Positions 44,324 to 53,269 of a stretch of 64,000 nt of DNA are shown one piece after another (the first letter of the stretch is position 1; each line of letters starts with the position of its first letter). This DNA is from Cellvibrio sp. OA-2007. Its GTDB lineage: Bacteria > Pseudomonadota > Gammaproteobacteria > Pseudomonadales > Cellvibrionaceae. The position numbers and the translations under genes were made by a program. The stretch is taken from contig NZ_BBUL01000084.1 in the NCBI RefSeq assembly GCF_000953825.1, positions 47,128-111,127 on the forward strand, read 5' to 3'. The notes below the pieces were generated by a model. That model had not been told where the DNA came from, did no database searches, and was given only the letters and a program-made list of their open reading frames with translations.

Positions 44324-45952
44324 ATGTCGCAGTTACAGTTTATTCTCGCTCAAATTAATACCCTTGTAGGGGATATTCCCGGCAACACCGCCAAGGTGCT
44401 CAGTGTCGCCCGTGAGGCGCTGGCCAATGGCGCTGTAGATGCCATTGTCTTTCCTGAGTTGACCCTAACTGGCTATCCACCGGAGGATTTATTACTGCGC
44501 CCAAGTTTGACTCTGCGCATCGAGCGAGCGCTGCAGGAATTGATTGACGCAGAGTTGCCGGTGGCATTGGTGATTGGCTATCCCCGAGTAAAAAACGGGC
44601 ACTTGTACAACATGGCAGGGGTTATAGCAGGTGGAAAATTAATTGCCGAATACGCCAAGCAGTGTTTGCCGAATTATCAGGTGTTTGATGAAAAGCGCTA
44701 TTTTGCTGCGGGCGATCAAGCCTGTGTATTTGATCTGAAGGGTGTACCTACCGCATTAAGTGTCTGCGAGGATATCTGGTTTGCCCAGCCTATGGCGCAG
44801 GCCAGTGCGGCTGGCGCTAAGCTGATGCTCAACCTCAATGCCTCCCCCTATCATCAGGGCAAGCAGCAAACTCGCGAGGCGACCATCGCCCAGCGCGCCC
44901 GGGAAGGGCAGATGCCCGTGGTGTATACCAATCTGGTTGGCGGTCAGGATGAGTTGGTGTTTGATGGTGGCTCGGTCGTTATCGATAACCAAGGCATCAC
45001 CCAATTTCGCGCTCCGTCCTTTGCCGAAGGCCAGTTTTCTGTGGTTGTGGCGTGGGATCAGCAGCAAGTCAGTATTCCACCTCAGCCGCTTGCAGCGCTG
45101 CTCGACAACACCGCCGCGGTTTACCAAGCGCTGGTGGTAGGTATGCGCGATTACGTCAACAAAAACCGCTTTAAAGGCGTGGTATTGGGCTTGTCGGGCG
45201 GCATAGATTCGGCGTTGACCTTGGCGATTGCGGTGGATGCATTAGGTGCCGACCGCGTTGAGGCAGTGATGATGCCGTTTCGCTATACATCTGATCTCAG
45301 TAAAAATGATGCCGCCGATGAAGCTGCGCGCCTCGGTGTGCGCTACAGCTCGATTAGTATCGAGCCCATGTATGAGGCCTTTATGACCGCGCTCAGCGAT
45401 GAGTTCGCAGGCACCAAACGCGATACTACCGAGGAAAACCTGCAGGCCCGCTGCCGTGGCGTACTGCTAATGGCGATCTCCAACAAAAAAGGCTATCTGG
45501 TGCTCACTACCGGCAATAAAAGCGAAATGGCAGTGGGTTACTCCACGCTGTATGGCGATATGGCCGGTGGTTTTGATGCGCTTAAAGATGTGCCCAAAAC
45601 CCTGGTGTTTGCCCTGTCGCGCTACCGCAATACATTGGGCGAGGTGATTCCTGAGTCGGTTATCACCCGTCCGCCATCGGCTGAATTGGCGCCGGATCAG
45701 AAAGACGAAGACAGTCTGCCGCCTTACGATACCCTTGATCGTATTCTTGAATTGTATGTAGAGCAGGATTACAGCGCTGAGGCGATTATCAACGAAGGTT
45801 TTAATCGCGACCAGGTTGAGCGGGTGGTGCGTTTGGTGGATGTGAATGAATACAAGCGACGCCAGGCGCCGATCGGTGTGCGTATCAGTCAGCGTGGTTT
45901 TGGCCGCGACCGCCGTTACCCGATTACCTCGGGCTGGAAGTTGGGGGATTAA
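44324..45952 (+). CDS. nadE: Glutamine-dependent NAD+ synthetase
   Basis: 542 residues from ATG 44324 (MSQLQFILAQ); an in-frame ATG at 44291 adds 11 residues. The N-terminal nitrilase-type glutaminase has Glu in FPELTLTGYPPED, Lys in YAKQCLPNYQ, and Cys in SVCEDIWFA. The C-terminal NAD synthetase domain has GLSGGIDSALTLAIA and TTGNKSEMAVGYSTLYGDMA. It amidates nicotinate adenine dinucleotide to NAD+. The gene stands alone between pilS and bamD, where Pseudomonas has no nadE. Confidence 0.94.
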   Translation: MSQLQFILAQINTLVGDIPGNTAKVLSVAREALANGAVDAIVFPELTLTGYPPEDLLLRPSLTLRIERALQELIDAELPVALVIGYPRVKNGHLYNMAGVIAGGKLIAEYAKQCLPNYQVFDEKRYFAAGDQACVFDLKGVPTALSVCEDIWFAQPMAQASAAGAKLMLNLNASPYHQGKQQTREATIAQRAREGQMPVVYTNLVGGQDELVFDGGSVVIDNQGITQFRAPSFAEGQFSVVVAWDQQQVSIPPQPLAALLDNTAAVYQALVVGMRDYVNKNRFKGVVLGLSGGIDSALTLAIAVDALGADRVEAVMMPFRYTSDLSKNDAADEAARLGVRYSSISIEPMYEAFMTALSDEFAGTKRDTTEENLQARCRGVLLMAISNKKGYLVLTTGNKSEMAVGYSTLYGDMAGGFDALKDVPKTLVFALSRYRNTLGEVIPESVITRPPSAELAPDQKDEDSLPPYDTLDRILELYVEQDYSAEAIINEGFNRDQVERVVRLVDVNEYKRRQAPIGVRISQRGFGRDRRYPITSGWKLGD

Positions 45953-45980
45953 TCGCCCGCAAACCCTATCCCAAAAACAA

Positions 45981-46004
45981 AATAGGCCGCAACAGCGGCC
46001 TATT
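45981..46004. terminator. Terminator between nadE and bamD
   Basis: AATAGGCCGC (45981-45990), loop AACA, GCGGCCTATT (45995-46004). The T-rich tail is on the minus strand (TTGTTTTTGGG), so it mainly ends bamD transcription. Confidence 0.8.
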
Positions 46005-46021
46005 GGTGTGCAACGGCGCGA

Positions 46022-46924
46022 TTATTCCGCGCGTGCTACATCGTTAATGGTTTTGTACTGCGGGTCGTAAAGCTCGCGGGTATCGAAACCAGTAATTTCG
46101 TCTTTACTGAACAAGCCCAAGGTTAGGTAGGCCAACCAACGAGACTGGCCGTTGTTGTACATGTACTCGTAATCAAATTCGCCTTTTTTGTTGAGTGCAG
46201 GATAGTCGGCATAGTTGAGTTTGAGAATTTCCAGTATCTCATTGGATTTTTCGGGCATCTTTAACAGGTGATAACCCTGTACCATAACGGCCAGCGCATC
46301 GGGTGTAGATGGCGCTTGCGGAAAGTTTTCCAGTACGTAGCGGCCACGACCTACGGCAGCAACGTAGGCGCCGCGTTTAAAGTAGTAGTTCGCGACATGG
46401 ATTTCGTAGCGCGCCAAGTGATTGCGCAGATGTAACATGCGCTTTTTGGCATCGGCAGCATAGTTACTGTCGGGGTAGCGATTGAGCAGCTGGGTAAAGT
46501 TAGCAAGTGATTCACGTGCCGCACCTGGGTCGCGTTTGGAGGTATCGACCGGCATAACGCGTTCAAACATACCTTGGTCTTTAGTGAAAGAGGCCATGCC
46601 GAGCATATAGTAGGCGTAATCCACATTGCGGTGTTGGGGGTGCAGGCGGATAAAACGGTTCGCCGTGGCGATGGCGGCATCGGCCTCGCCGGACTTGTAA
46701 TGGGCGTAGATAAGTTCTAACTGCGCTTGATCAGCGTAGGTGCCAAAAGGGAAGTTTTCTTCGAGCGAGTTGAGGTTTTTGATCGCGGATTCCCATTGGC
46801 TGCGCTCAAGTTGCTCTTCGGCGGCATTGTATAAATCCGCTTCGGTGGTGTATTCAGGCTCTTTGCTGGAGCAGGCAGTCAGCAGCACGAGGGTGCTAAG
46901 CATCAAACAGGGCAGGACTCGCAT
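46022..46924 (-). CDS. bamD: Outer-membrane assembly lipoprotein BamD
   Basis: 300 residues. Lipobox LLTAC (Cys18). TPR repeats: AAEEQLERSQWESAIKNLNS, YADQAQLELIYAHYKSGEAD, AYYMLGMASFTKDQGMFERV, NRYPDSNYAADAKKRMLHLR. BamD is an essential component of the BAM complex that inserts outer-membrane beta-barrels, several of which are encoded in this window. Divergent from rluD, as in Pseudomonas. Confidence 0.95.
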   Translation of the reverse strand: MRVLPCLMLSTLVLLTACSSKEPEYTTEADLYNAAEEQLERSQWESAIKNLNSLEENFPFGTYADQAQLELIYAHYKSGEADAAIATANRFIRLHPQHRNVDYAYYMLGMASFTKDQGMFERVMPVDTSKRDPGAARESLANFTQLLNRYPDSNYAADAKKRMLHLRNHLARYEIHVANYYFKRGAYVAAVGRGRYVLENFPQAPSTPDALAVMVQGYHLLKMPEKSNEILEILKLNYADYPALNKKGEFDYEYMYNNGQSRWLAYLTLGLFSKDEITGFDTRELYDPQYKTINDVARAE

Positions 46925-47084
46925 AGGGTTATAGACTCTTATCTCGATAAAATAGACCCCGTTTGCGGGGCAGGGTATTTAAACACAGAGCTTGGCGGAT
47001 ACCAATCTGGCAGCAGTAAAAGCTCCCAATTTCCGATTTTTGGCGAATCATTTACAGCCAGAAACAATCACTAGAGGTTTTTTA

Positions 47085-48050
47085 ATGAAAGATGTTTTTG
47101 ACCTGAGCGCCCATGTGCCCATCCAAATGAGCGGCATGCGCTTCGACCAGATCGCCTCCGAGTTGTTCCCTGACTTTTCCCGCTCGCGTCTATCGAGCTG
47201 GATTAAAGACGGTCAGCTTAAAGTGGATGGTCGCACGGCCAAGCCCAAAGATAAGCTCATTGGCGGTGAAGTGCTGGAGCTTAAGGCCGAGTTAGAAGCG
47301 CAGGGCGATTGGCAGCCGGAAGAGATCACGCTGGATATAGTCCATGAAGATGACGACCTAATCATCATCAACAAGCAGGCGGGGTTAGTGGTGCATCCAG
47401 CGGCGGGGAATTACACCGGCACCCTGGTGAATGCCTTGCTCAACCACATCCCCGAACTGATTAACTTGCCCCGTGCAGGTATTGTGCATCGCCTCGATAA
47501 AGAAACCACGGGTTTGATGGTGATTGCTAAAACGCTGGAAGCGCACACCGATCTGGTTGAGCAGTTGGCCGACCGCACAGTAAGCCGCGAATATGAAGCG
47601 GTAGCGGTAGGCACAATGACTGGCGGCGGCACCGTAGACGCACCCATGGGGCGCCACCCTATGCAGCGTAAGCTCATGGCGGTACTCAAAGCCGGCGGCA
47701 AACGCGCGGTGACCCATTACCGCGTAGCCAAGCGCTACCCGAGCCATACCCATATTCGTGTCAAGCTGGAAACTGGCCGCACCCATCAAATCCGCGTGCA
47801 CATGGCGCACATTGGTCACCCGCTGGTGGGCGATCAAACCTACGGCAGCCGCTTTAAAATCCCCAAAGGCGCCAATCAACATTTGATCGATACGCTTAAA
47901 AGTTTCCCGCGTCAGGCGCTGCATGCGTTTAAGTTGGGCTTGGAGCATCCTGGTACTGGTGAATACACCGAGTGGACGGCGCCCCTGCCGGAGGATTTCA
48001 AAAATCTGCTCGATGCACTCAACACCGGTTTTACCCTTGCCGATGACTAA
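47085..48050 (+). CDS. rluD: 23S rRNA pseudouridine synthase RluD
   Basis: 321 residues from ATG 47085, with AGAGG 7 nt upstream; the frame extends to TTG 46992 without support. S4 RNA-binding domain at the N-terminus (RFDQIASELFPDFSRSRLSS), then the catalytic GIVHRLDKETTGLMVIAKT (Asp nucleophile) and LETGRTHQIRVHMAHIGHPL. It makes pseudouridines in helix 69 of 23S rRNA (positions 1911/1915/1917 in E. coli). Overlaps pgeF by 8 nt. Confidence 0.95.
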   Translation: MKDVFDLSAHVPIQMSGMRFDQIASELFPDFSRSRLSSWIKDGQLKVDGRTAKPKDKLIGGEVLELKAELEAQGDWQPEEITLDIVHEDDDLIIINKQAGLVVHPAAGNYTGTLVNALLNHIPELINLPRAGIVHRLDKETTGLMVIAKTLEAHTDLVEQLADRTVSREYEAVAVGTMTGGGTVDAPMGRHPMQRKLMAVLKAGGKRAVTHYRVAKRYPSHTHIRVKLETGRTHQIRVHMAHIGHPLVGDQTYGSRFKIPKGANQHLIDTLKSFPRQALHAFKLGLEHPGTGEYTEWTAPLPEDFKNLLDALNTGFTLADD

Positions 48051-48801
48051 GTTGGCGGGCATTACTCCCAGCTGGCCTGCCCCCGCGAATGTGCGCAGCT
48101 ACATCAGCACCCGTGCGGGTGGCCTTAGTCTGCCACCCTACGCCAGCAATAATTTTGGCTTGCATGTGGGTGATAACCCTGAGCATGTCGCCGCTAATCG
48201 CGGCCAGCTTTCGGCGCAATTGGGGCTGCAAAAAACACCGCAGTGGTTAGAGCAGATCCACGGGGTGAAAGTCGTCAATGCCAAAAGTGATGGTTTGGTG
48301 CGCACTGCGGATGGCAGTTTTAGCGATAAACCCGGCCAAGCCTGTCTGGTGATGACGGCCGATTGCCTGCCGATTTTATTGTGCGACAAACAAGGCACCC
48401 AAGTAGCTGCATTGCATTGTGGTTGGCGCAGTTTGGCCAAGGGTATCTGCGCGCGCGGCCTGCAAAAGTTCAACGGCGTACCGGGCGATATTCTCGCCTA
48501 TCTTGGCCCCGCTATTTCCCAGCCGCACTTTGAAGTGGGGGTGGATGTGCTTGAGGCGTTTTTTAAAGCGGCGCGCAACCCGCAGCATGCGGAGCAGATT
48601 GCCACTGCGTTTGTATCTGCCCAGCGGCCACTGCATTTTTATGCCGATATCTACGCCCTCGCGCGTGCCGAGTTAAATGCGCTGGGGGTGACATACGTTT
48701 ACGGTGGCGATTACTGCACCTACGAGGATGACACACGGTTTTACTCCTATCGCCGCGACAAAATCACCGGCCGCATGGCGAGCTTGATTTGGCTGGAATA
48801 A
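48043..48801 (+). CDS. pgeF: Multicopper/purine nucleoside phosphorylase-type protein (YfiH/PgeF)
   Basis: 252 residues from ATG 48043, inside the end of rluD; the ORF continues upstream but only within rluD. Family signatures: STRAGGLSLPPYASNNFGLH, EQIHGVKVV, CLVMTADCLPILLCD, ALHCGWRSLAKGI, and LGPAISQPHFEVG with DDTRFYSYRRDKITGRMASL. The zinc-binding His-Cys-His site is retained. Members cleave purine nucleosides or edit peptidoglycan precursors; the cellular role is still debated. Conserved rluD-pgeF-clpB neighbourhood. Confidence 0.92.
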   Translation: MTKLAGITPSWPAPANVRSYISTRAGGLSLPPYASNNFGLHVGDNPEHVAANRGQLSAQLGLQKTPQWLEQIHGVKVVNAKSDGLVRTADGSFSDKPGQACLVMTADCLPILLCDKQGTQVAALHCGWRSLAKGICARGLQKFNGVPGDILAYLGPAISQPHFEVGVDVLEAFFKAARNPQHAEQIATAFVSAQRPLHFYADIYALARAELNALGVTYVYGGDYCTYEDDTRFYSYRRDKITGRMASLIWLE

Positions 48802-48887
48802 TTTTTTTGCCCTACTGCATCCAGGTGGGCACTATTGGCATCTAATCTGGTGAGTTTTACTTTTATCAACGCCCACAAGGAATCATT

Positions 48888-49415
48888 ATGGATCTCGATC
48901 AAATTGAAAAACTGAATGACCTAAAACAAAAAGGCCTAATCAGTGAAGAAGAGTATCAACAAGCCAAGGAGCGTATTTTGGGTGCCCAGCCGCAACAGGC
49001 CGCATCTACATCGCAGCCCCATACCATGACCATGCAAACCAACAACTTCGATTACGCGATGGTGCTGCATCTGGCGCAATTTTGCTCCTGGCTGTTTCCT
49101 TTCCTTGGCTTAATTGTGCCGCTGATTATGTGGCAATCGAAAAAAGAAGATCCCTATATCGATGAGCAGGGCAAGGTAGTGATGAACTGGGTATTTAGTT
49201 CACTTATCTACTTTTTAGTGAGTGCGATTCTGTGTTTTATCGTGGTCGGATTTTTCCTGATGGCGATCCTATTGGTGTGTTCGATTGTATTCACCATCAT
49301 GGGCGCGATGGACGCCAACAAAGGCATCATCAAAAACTACCCTATGGCGATTAAATTTTTTGATGTCAAAGAAACTCCGCGTGCACCGGTAACGCCGGTT
49401 GAGCCGCAAAATTGA
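48888..49415 (+). CDS. SHOCT plus DUF4870 membrane protein
   Basis: 175 residues with AAGGAATC RBS. N-terminal SHOCT-type helix (QIEKLNDLKQKGLISEEEYQ), a Gln/Thr-rich linker, and a DUF4870 three-helix membrane domain (LHLAQFCSWLFPFLGLIVPL, KVVMNWVFSSLIYFLVSAIL). Function unknown; SHOCT is an oligomerisation module. It sits between pgeF and clpB, a position not occupied in Pseudomonas. Confidence 0.85.
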   Translation: MDLDQIEKLNDLKQKGLISEEEYQQAKERILGAQPQQAASTSQPHTMTMQTNNFDYAMVLHLAQFCSWLFPFLGLIVPLIMWQSKKEDPYIDEQGKVVMNWVFSSLIYFLVSAILCFIVVGFFLMAILLVCSIVFTIMGAMDANKGIIKNYPMAIKFFDVKETPRAPVTPVEPQN

Positions 49416-49454
49416 TCTGGCGCAAATAACCCGTTTTATTTTCCGCAAACATGA

Positions 49455-49477
49455 CAAGCAGGCTGCTGGCCTGCTTG
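49455..49477 (+). terminator. Hairpin overlapping the clpB -35 region
   Basis: CAAGCAGGC (49455-49463), loop TGCTG, GCCTGCTTG (49469-49477): a 9-bp stem whose 3' arm contains the first four bases of the sigma-32 -35 element. It may end the preceding gene, although no T-run follows. Confidence 0.5.
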
Positions 49478-49500
49478 AAATCCCCCTCCTCACGCCCCAC
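49474..49500 (+). promoter_or_regulatory. Sigma-32 heat-shock promoter of clpB
   Basis: CTTGAAA (49474-49480), 14-nt spacer, CCCCAC (49495-49500). This is the gammaproteobacterial RpoH consensus (CTTGAAA, N13-15, CCCCAT) with one change. It lies 40 bp before the clpB ATG. Confidence 0.88.
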
Positions 49501-49539
49501 CTCAGCTTCAACCGAGTAACACATCGTTTGAGGTAATCC

Positions 49540-52197
49540 ATGCGTATCGACCGTTTAACCAATCAGCTGCAAGTTGCACTCTCCGATGCCCAATCCATCG
49601 CGCTGGGGCAGGACCACAGTCAATTAGACCCAGGCCATTTGTTATTGGCGATGATCGACCAAAAGGGTGCGGCCAGTGTGCGCTTGTTGTTGAGTCAGGC
49701 CGGATTTGATGTGGCGGGCTTGCGCACAGCGCTCAATGAATATCTGGAAAATTTACCGCAAATCAAAAATCCAACCGGCGAGGTCACTATGTCGCCCGAC
49801 ATGGTGCGTCTGTTAAATCTTGCTGATCGTCATGCGCAAAAAGTCGGGGATAAATTTGTCTCCAGTGATTCGGTGCTGCTGGTGTTAATGCTGGAGTCGC
49901 AAGGTGCGGTGCCGGAATTATTGAAAAAATTTGGCAATGCCCAACGCTTGCAGCAAGCGATTCAAAAAGTGCGCGGCGGTGAAAACGTGGATGACGCTGA
50001 TTCAGAAGGCAATCGCCAAGCATTGGAAAAATACACGGTCGATTTAACCGCGCGCGCCGAAGCTGGCAAGCTCGATCCAGTGATTGGCCGCGACGACGAA
50101 ATCCGCCGTACCATTCAAGTATTGCAGCGCCGCAGTAAAAATAATCCGGTATTGATTGGCGAGCCCGGCGTGGGTAAAACCGCGATTGTGGAAGGTCTTG
50201 CCCAGCGGATTATCAATGGTGAAGTGCCTGAAGGTTTAAAAGATAAACGCCTGCTATCGCTCGACCTAGGCGGTTTGCTCGCCGGGGCAAAATTTCGCGG
50301 TGAATTTGAAGAGCGGTTGAAATCAGTCATCAACGAATTGAGCAAACAAGAAGGGCGCATTATTTTATTTATCGATGAATTGCACACCATGGTCGGCGCC
50401 GGCAAAGGCGAGGGCGCAATGGATGCAGGCAATATGCTCAAGCCGGCGTTGTCGCGCGGTGAATTGCATTGTGTGGGCGCCACCACGCTCGATGAATATC
50501 GCAAATACATTGAGAAAGATGCCGCGCTGGAGCGCCGCTTTCAAAAAGTGCAGGTGGATGAACCGAATGAGTCCGACACCATTGCCATTCTGCGCGGCTT
50601 AAAAGAGCGTTACGAAGTGCACCACGGGGTGGATATTACCGACTCAGCGATTATCGCGGCGGCAAAATTATCCCAGCGCTACATCACCGATCGCCAATTA
50701 CCCGATAAAGCCATCGATTTAATTGATGAAGCGGCCAGCCGTATTCGCATGGAAATCGACTCCAAACCGGAAGAGATGGATCGCCTTGAGCGCCGCTTGA
50801 TTCAATTTAAAATTGAGCGCGAAGCGGTGAAAAAAGATGAGGACGAGCCAAGCAGAAAACGCCTTGCAAAACTTGATCAAGATATTGATAAGTTTGAGCG
50901 CGAGTTAAATGATTTGGAAGAAATTTGGCGCGCCGAAAAAGCAGCGCTGCAAGGTTCACAAGAAATTAAAAGCCAGTTGGAGCAGGCGCGCCTGGAGTTG
51001 GAAGACAAGCGCCGCAAAGGTGATTTGGCGCGCATGAGCGAATTGCAGTACGGCATTATTCCGCAGCTTGAAAAACAGTTGGACATGGCCAGCCAAGCCG
51101 AAATGATGGAAATGAAACTGCTGCGCAATAAGGTCACTGAAGAAGAAATTGCCGAAGTGGTTTCTAAATGGACCGGCATTCCCGTATCCAAAATGTTGGA
51201 AGGTGAGCGCGATAAATTATTGCGCATGGAAGAGGCGCTGCATAATCGTGTTATCGGCCAACATGAAGCGGTGGTTGCTGTATCCAACGCGGTGCGCCGT
51301 TCGCGCGCCGGTTTGAGTGATGCCAATCGCCCTAATGGGTCGTTTTTATTTTTAGGCCCGACCGGTGTGGGTAAAACCGAGTTGTGTAAATCCCTCGCCG
51401 AATTTTTATTTGATACCACCGATTCCATGGTGCGTATCGATATGTCGGAATTTATGGAAAAACATTCGGTGGCGCGTTTGATCGGTGCGCCACCGGGTTA
51501 TGTGGGTTATGAAGAGGGCGGTTATCTTACCGAGACTGTGCGCCGCAAACCCTATTCGGTAATTTTGCTCGATGAAATCGAAAAGGCGCATCCCGATGTG
51601 TTTAATATTTTGTTGCAAGTATTGGACGATGGCCGCTTAACCGATGGCCAAGGGCGCACAGTGGATTTTCGCAATACCGTGATTGTAATGACGTCGAATT
51701 TAGGTTCGGATCGCATTCAGGAATTAGCGGAAGATAAATCGTTTGATACGGTGAGCTTCGATAGTTTTGTGAGCGATGATTCAAATAACTCGTTAAATAA
51801 CGAGAATCGCTACAACGCAATGAAAGATGCAGTGATGGAAGTAGTGACCGGGCATTTCCGCCCGGAATTTATCAACCGTATCGATGAGGTGGTGGTGTTT
51901 CATCCACTTGGACGCGAACAAATTCGCGGCATCGCCGATATTCAGCTGGAGCTGTTGCGCACCCGTTTGGCGGAGCGCGAACTGAGTTTGGAGTTGGATA
52001 ATGAGGTAATGGATAAACTGGCCGGAGTTGGTTTTGACCCAGTCTATGGTGCGCGCCCACTAAAACGCGCGATCCAGCAATTGATTGAAAACCCGCTCGC
52101 GCAGGACATTCTTGGCGGTAAATTTATGCCTGGCGCGATTATTCACGGTCATTTAATCGGTGACAAAATCGTGTTTGATCCGAAACGGCTTAACTAA
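49540..52197 (+). CDS. clpB: ATP-dependent disaggregase ClpB
   Basis: 885 residues (E. coli 857). N-domain, NBD1 with GEPGVGKTA at about 207, a coiled-coil middle domain at about 410-535 ([20 protein letters not shown]), NBD2 with GPTGVGKTE at about 606, and C-terminal [19 protein letters not shown]. It resolubilises aggregated proteins with DnaK. About 23 residues are inserted in NBD2 between GSDRIQEL and HFRPEFINR, rich in Ser, Asp and Asn ([15 protein letters not shown]). Heat-shock promoter upstream, strong terminator downstream. Confidence 0.96.
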   Translation: MRIDRLTNQLQVALSDAQSIALGQDHSQLDPGHLLLAMIDQKGAASVRLLLSQAGFDVAGLRTALNEYLENLPQIKNPTGEVTMSPDMVRLLNLADRHAQKVGDKFVSSDSVLLVLMLESQGAVPELLKKFGNAQRLQQAIQKVRGGENVDDADSEGNRQALEKYTVDLTARAEAGKLDPVIGRDDEIRRTIQVLQRRSKNNPVLIGEPGVGKTAIVEGLAQRIINGEVPEGLKDKRLLSLDLGGLLAGAKFRGEFEERLKSVINELSKQEGRIILFIDELHTMVGAGKGEGAMDAGNMLKPALSRGELHCVGATTLDEYRKYIEKDAALERRFQKVQVDEPNESDTIAILRGLKERYEVHHGVDITDSAIIAAAKLSQRYITDRQLPDKAIDLIDEAASRIRMEIDSKPEEMDRLERRLIQFKIEREAVKKDEDEPSRKRLAKLDQDIDKFERELNDLEEIWRAEKAALQGSQEIKSQLEQARLELEDKRRKGDLARMSELQYGIIPQLEKQLDMASQAEMMEMKLLRNKVTEEEIAEVVSKWTGIPVSKMLEGERDKLLRMEEALHNRVIGQHEAVVAVSNAVRRSRAGLSDANRPNGSFLFLGPTGVGKTELCKSLAEFLFDTTDSMVRIDMSEFMEKHSVARLIGAPPGYVGYEEGGYLTETVRRKPYSVILLDEIEKAHPDVFNILLQVLDDGRLTDGQGRTVDFRNTVIVMTSNLGSDRIQELAEDKSFDTVSFDSFVSDDSNNSLNNENRYNAMKDAVMEVVTGHFRPEFINRIDEVVVFHPLGREQIRGIADIQLELLRTRLAERELSLELDNEVMDKLAGVGFDPVYGARPLKRAIQQLIENPLAQDILGGKFMPGAIIHGHLIGDKIVFDPKRLN

Positions 52198-52217
52198 TAG
52201 TGCATATTGCAGTACAT

Positions 52218-52251
52218 AAAAAAACGGCCATCGTTGAGTGGCCGTTTTTTT
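52218..52251. terminator. Bidirectional terminator after clpB
   Basis: AAAAAAACGGCCA (52218-52230) pairs with TGGCCGTTTTTTT (52239-52251), loop of 8, T-runs on both strands. It serves clpB and the convergent DUF4124 gene. Confidence 0.93.
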
Positions 52252-52271
52252 ATTGCGGGTTTGCGAGTTGG

Positions 52272-52700
52272 CTATTCGCACGCTTGATCGATAATTTGCT
52301 GGGCTATTTCGCGCTGTTTGGCTTTGTCTTCCTCAGTTAGGATGACATCAACACCGTCGGCATTGGTGGTTTTGATCCGCGCTACAGAATTTAACATCGC
52401 CAAGTTGTCTTTTGCGCTGGCACAGCGTTCAGGGTTTTTTAATGATGGTTGATTACTCTCAGTAGTCTTTGCATCAGCTTTTGGTTGGGTGGTGGCTGTT
52501 GGTGCCGGCGTAGGGTCGCTATGCCCCGTGCGGGTTTTCACCAGTGTTGCTTTAACATTTTTGGGTGGCCGCTCGCCATAGTGAACTACACCCTTGGCAT
52601 CTGTCCAAGTGTAGACTTTTTCTTTAGCAAAGCCTGATTGGCTGATTGCCAGCCCCAGAATTAAGGCACTTATAACCCCGAGTACGCGTGAACACTTCAT
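52272..52700 (-). CDS. DUF4124 domain-containing exported protein
   Basis: 142 residues from ATG 52700; the frame extends to 52820 without a start context. Signal peptide ending GFA/KE, then the DUF4124 signature KVYTWTDAKGVVHYGERPPK, a Pro/Thr/Lys-rich linker, and a C-terminal helical part with two cysteines (NPERCASAK, IIDQACE). DUF4124 is a short domain common in gammaproteobacterial periplasmic proteins of unknown function. Confidence 0.85.
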   Translation of the reverse strand: MKCSRVLGVISALILGLAISQSGFAKEKVYTWTDAKGVVHYGERPPKNVKATLVKTRTGHSDPTPAPTATTQPKADAKTTESNQPSLKNPERCASAKDNLAMLNSVARIKTTNADGVDVILTEEDKAKQREIAQQIIDQACE

Positions 52701-53269
52701 GAATCTTATCCTTCTACGCCAATGAGCAATATAGATGCGGCCATTAACGGCCTTTAGAGCACTATAGACCTTATGTCTGCGGAGCGAAACCGGGATGCGT
52801 AAATCTGTGAGAGAGCGCAAGCAGGCGCCATAAGCGCGGTTGTTGCTTATTTCACGCTGGGGACAGGCTGGATATTAGGGCGGCGCGATTAAAAAGTGCG
52901 CAAAAGCAAGTTAATTGCTTGACTTTAAAGCATATCTTGCGAAAATTGCTAGTCCTCCAGATGGCTGGCAGCTGGCCGATAATCCCGGACACCAATTGCC
53001 TCCCGCCAAGTCACCCTCTTGGCGAACCCTCTGCTGGCGGTGCTCCTACCAGAGCATCACCTTAGAAAGCCGCTGTTTACCTGCACGGTTTTCGCTGATC
53101 CGATCCTGACCTTGCCGGGTTTTGATCGTGGATCATTCACGGTGTTGGCCTGCCCTAAGTGCCAATACTTTCCTGTGTGATTCTTTGCCTCCTTAACTAA
53201 CGGCTGTAGCAGCTTTTTGGTAAAAGACACACGCGCATATGCGATTCACATCCTAAAAGGGGAATTATC
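52701..53269. other. 569-bp upstream region of ilvI, no supported gene
   Basis: No convincing coding frame. It contains a CGCCAAG/CTTGGCG hairpin (53004-53024) and a small GCTG-TAG-CAGC hairpin followed by TTTTT about 60 bp before ilvI. Some sequence may be an untranslated leader of the ilvIH operon. No Leu/Ile/Val-rich leader peptide is evident. Confidence 0.45.

Noticed and set aside
47385..48062. 225-codon minus-strand frame opposite rluD
   Set aside because: Shadow of rluD; no protein features.
52915..53109. Leader peptide for ilvI attenuation
   Set aside because: The frame has no run of Leu, Ile or Val codons and no clear terminator/antiterminator pair.
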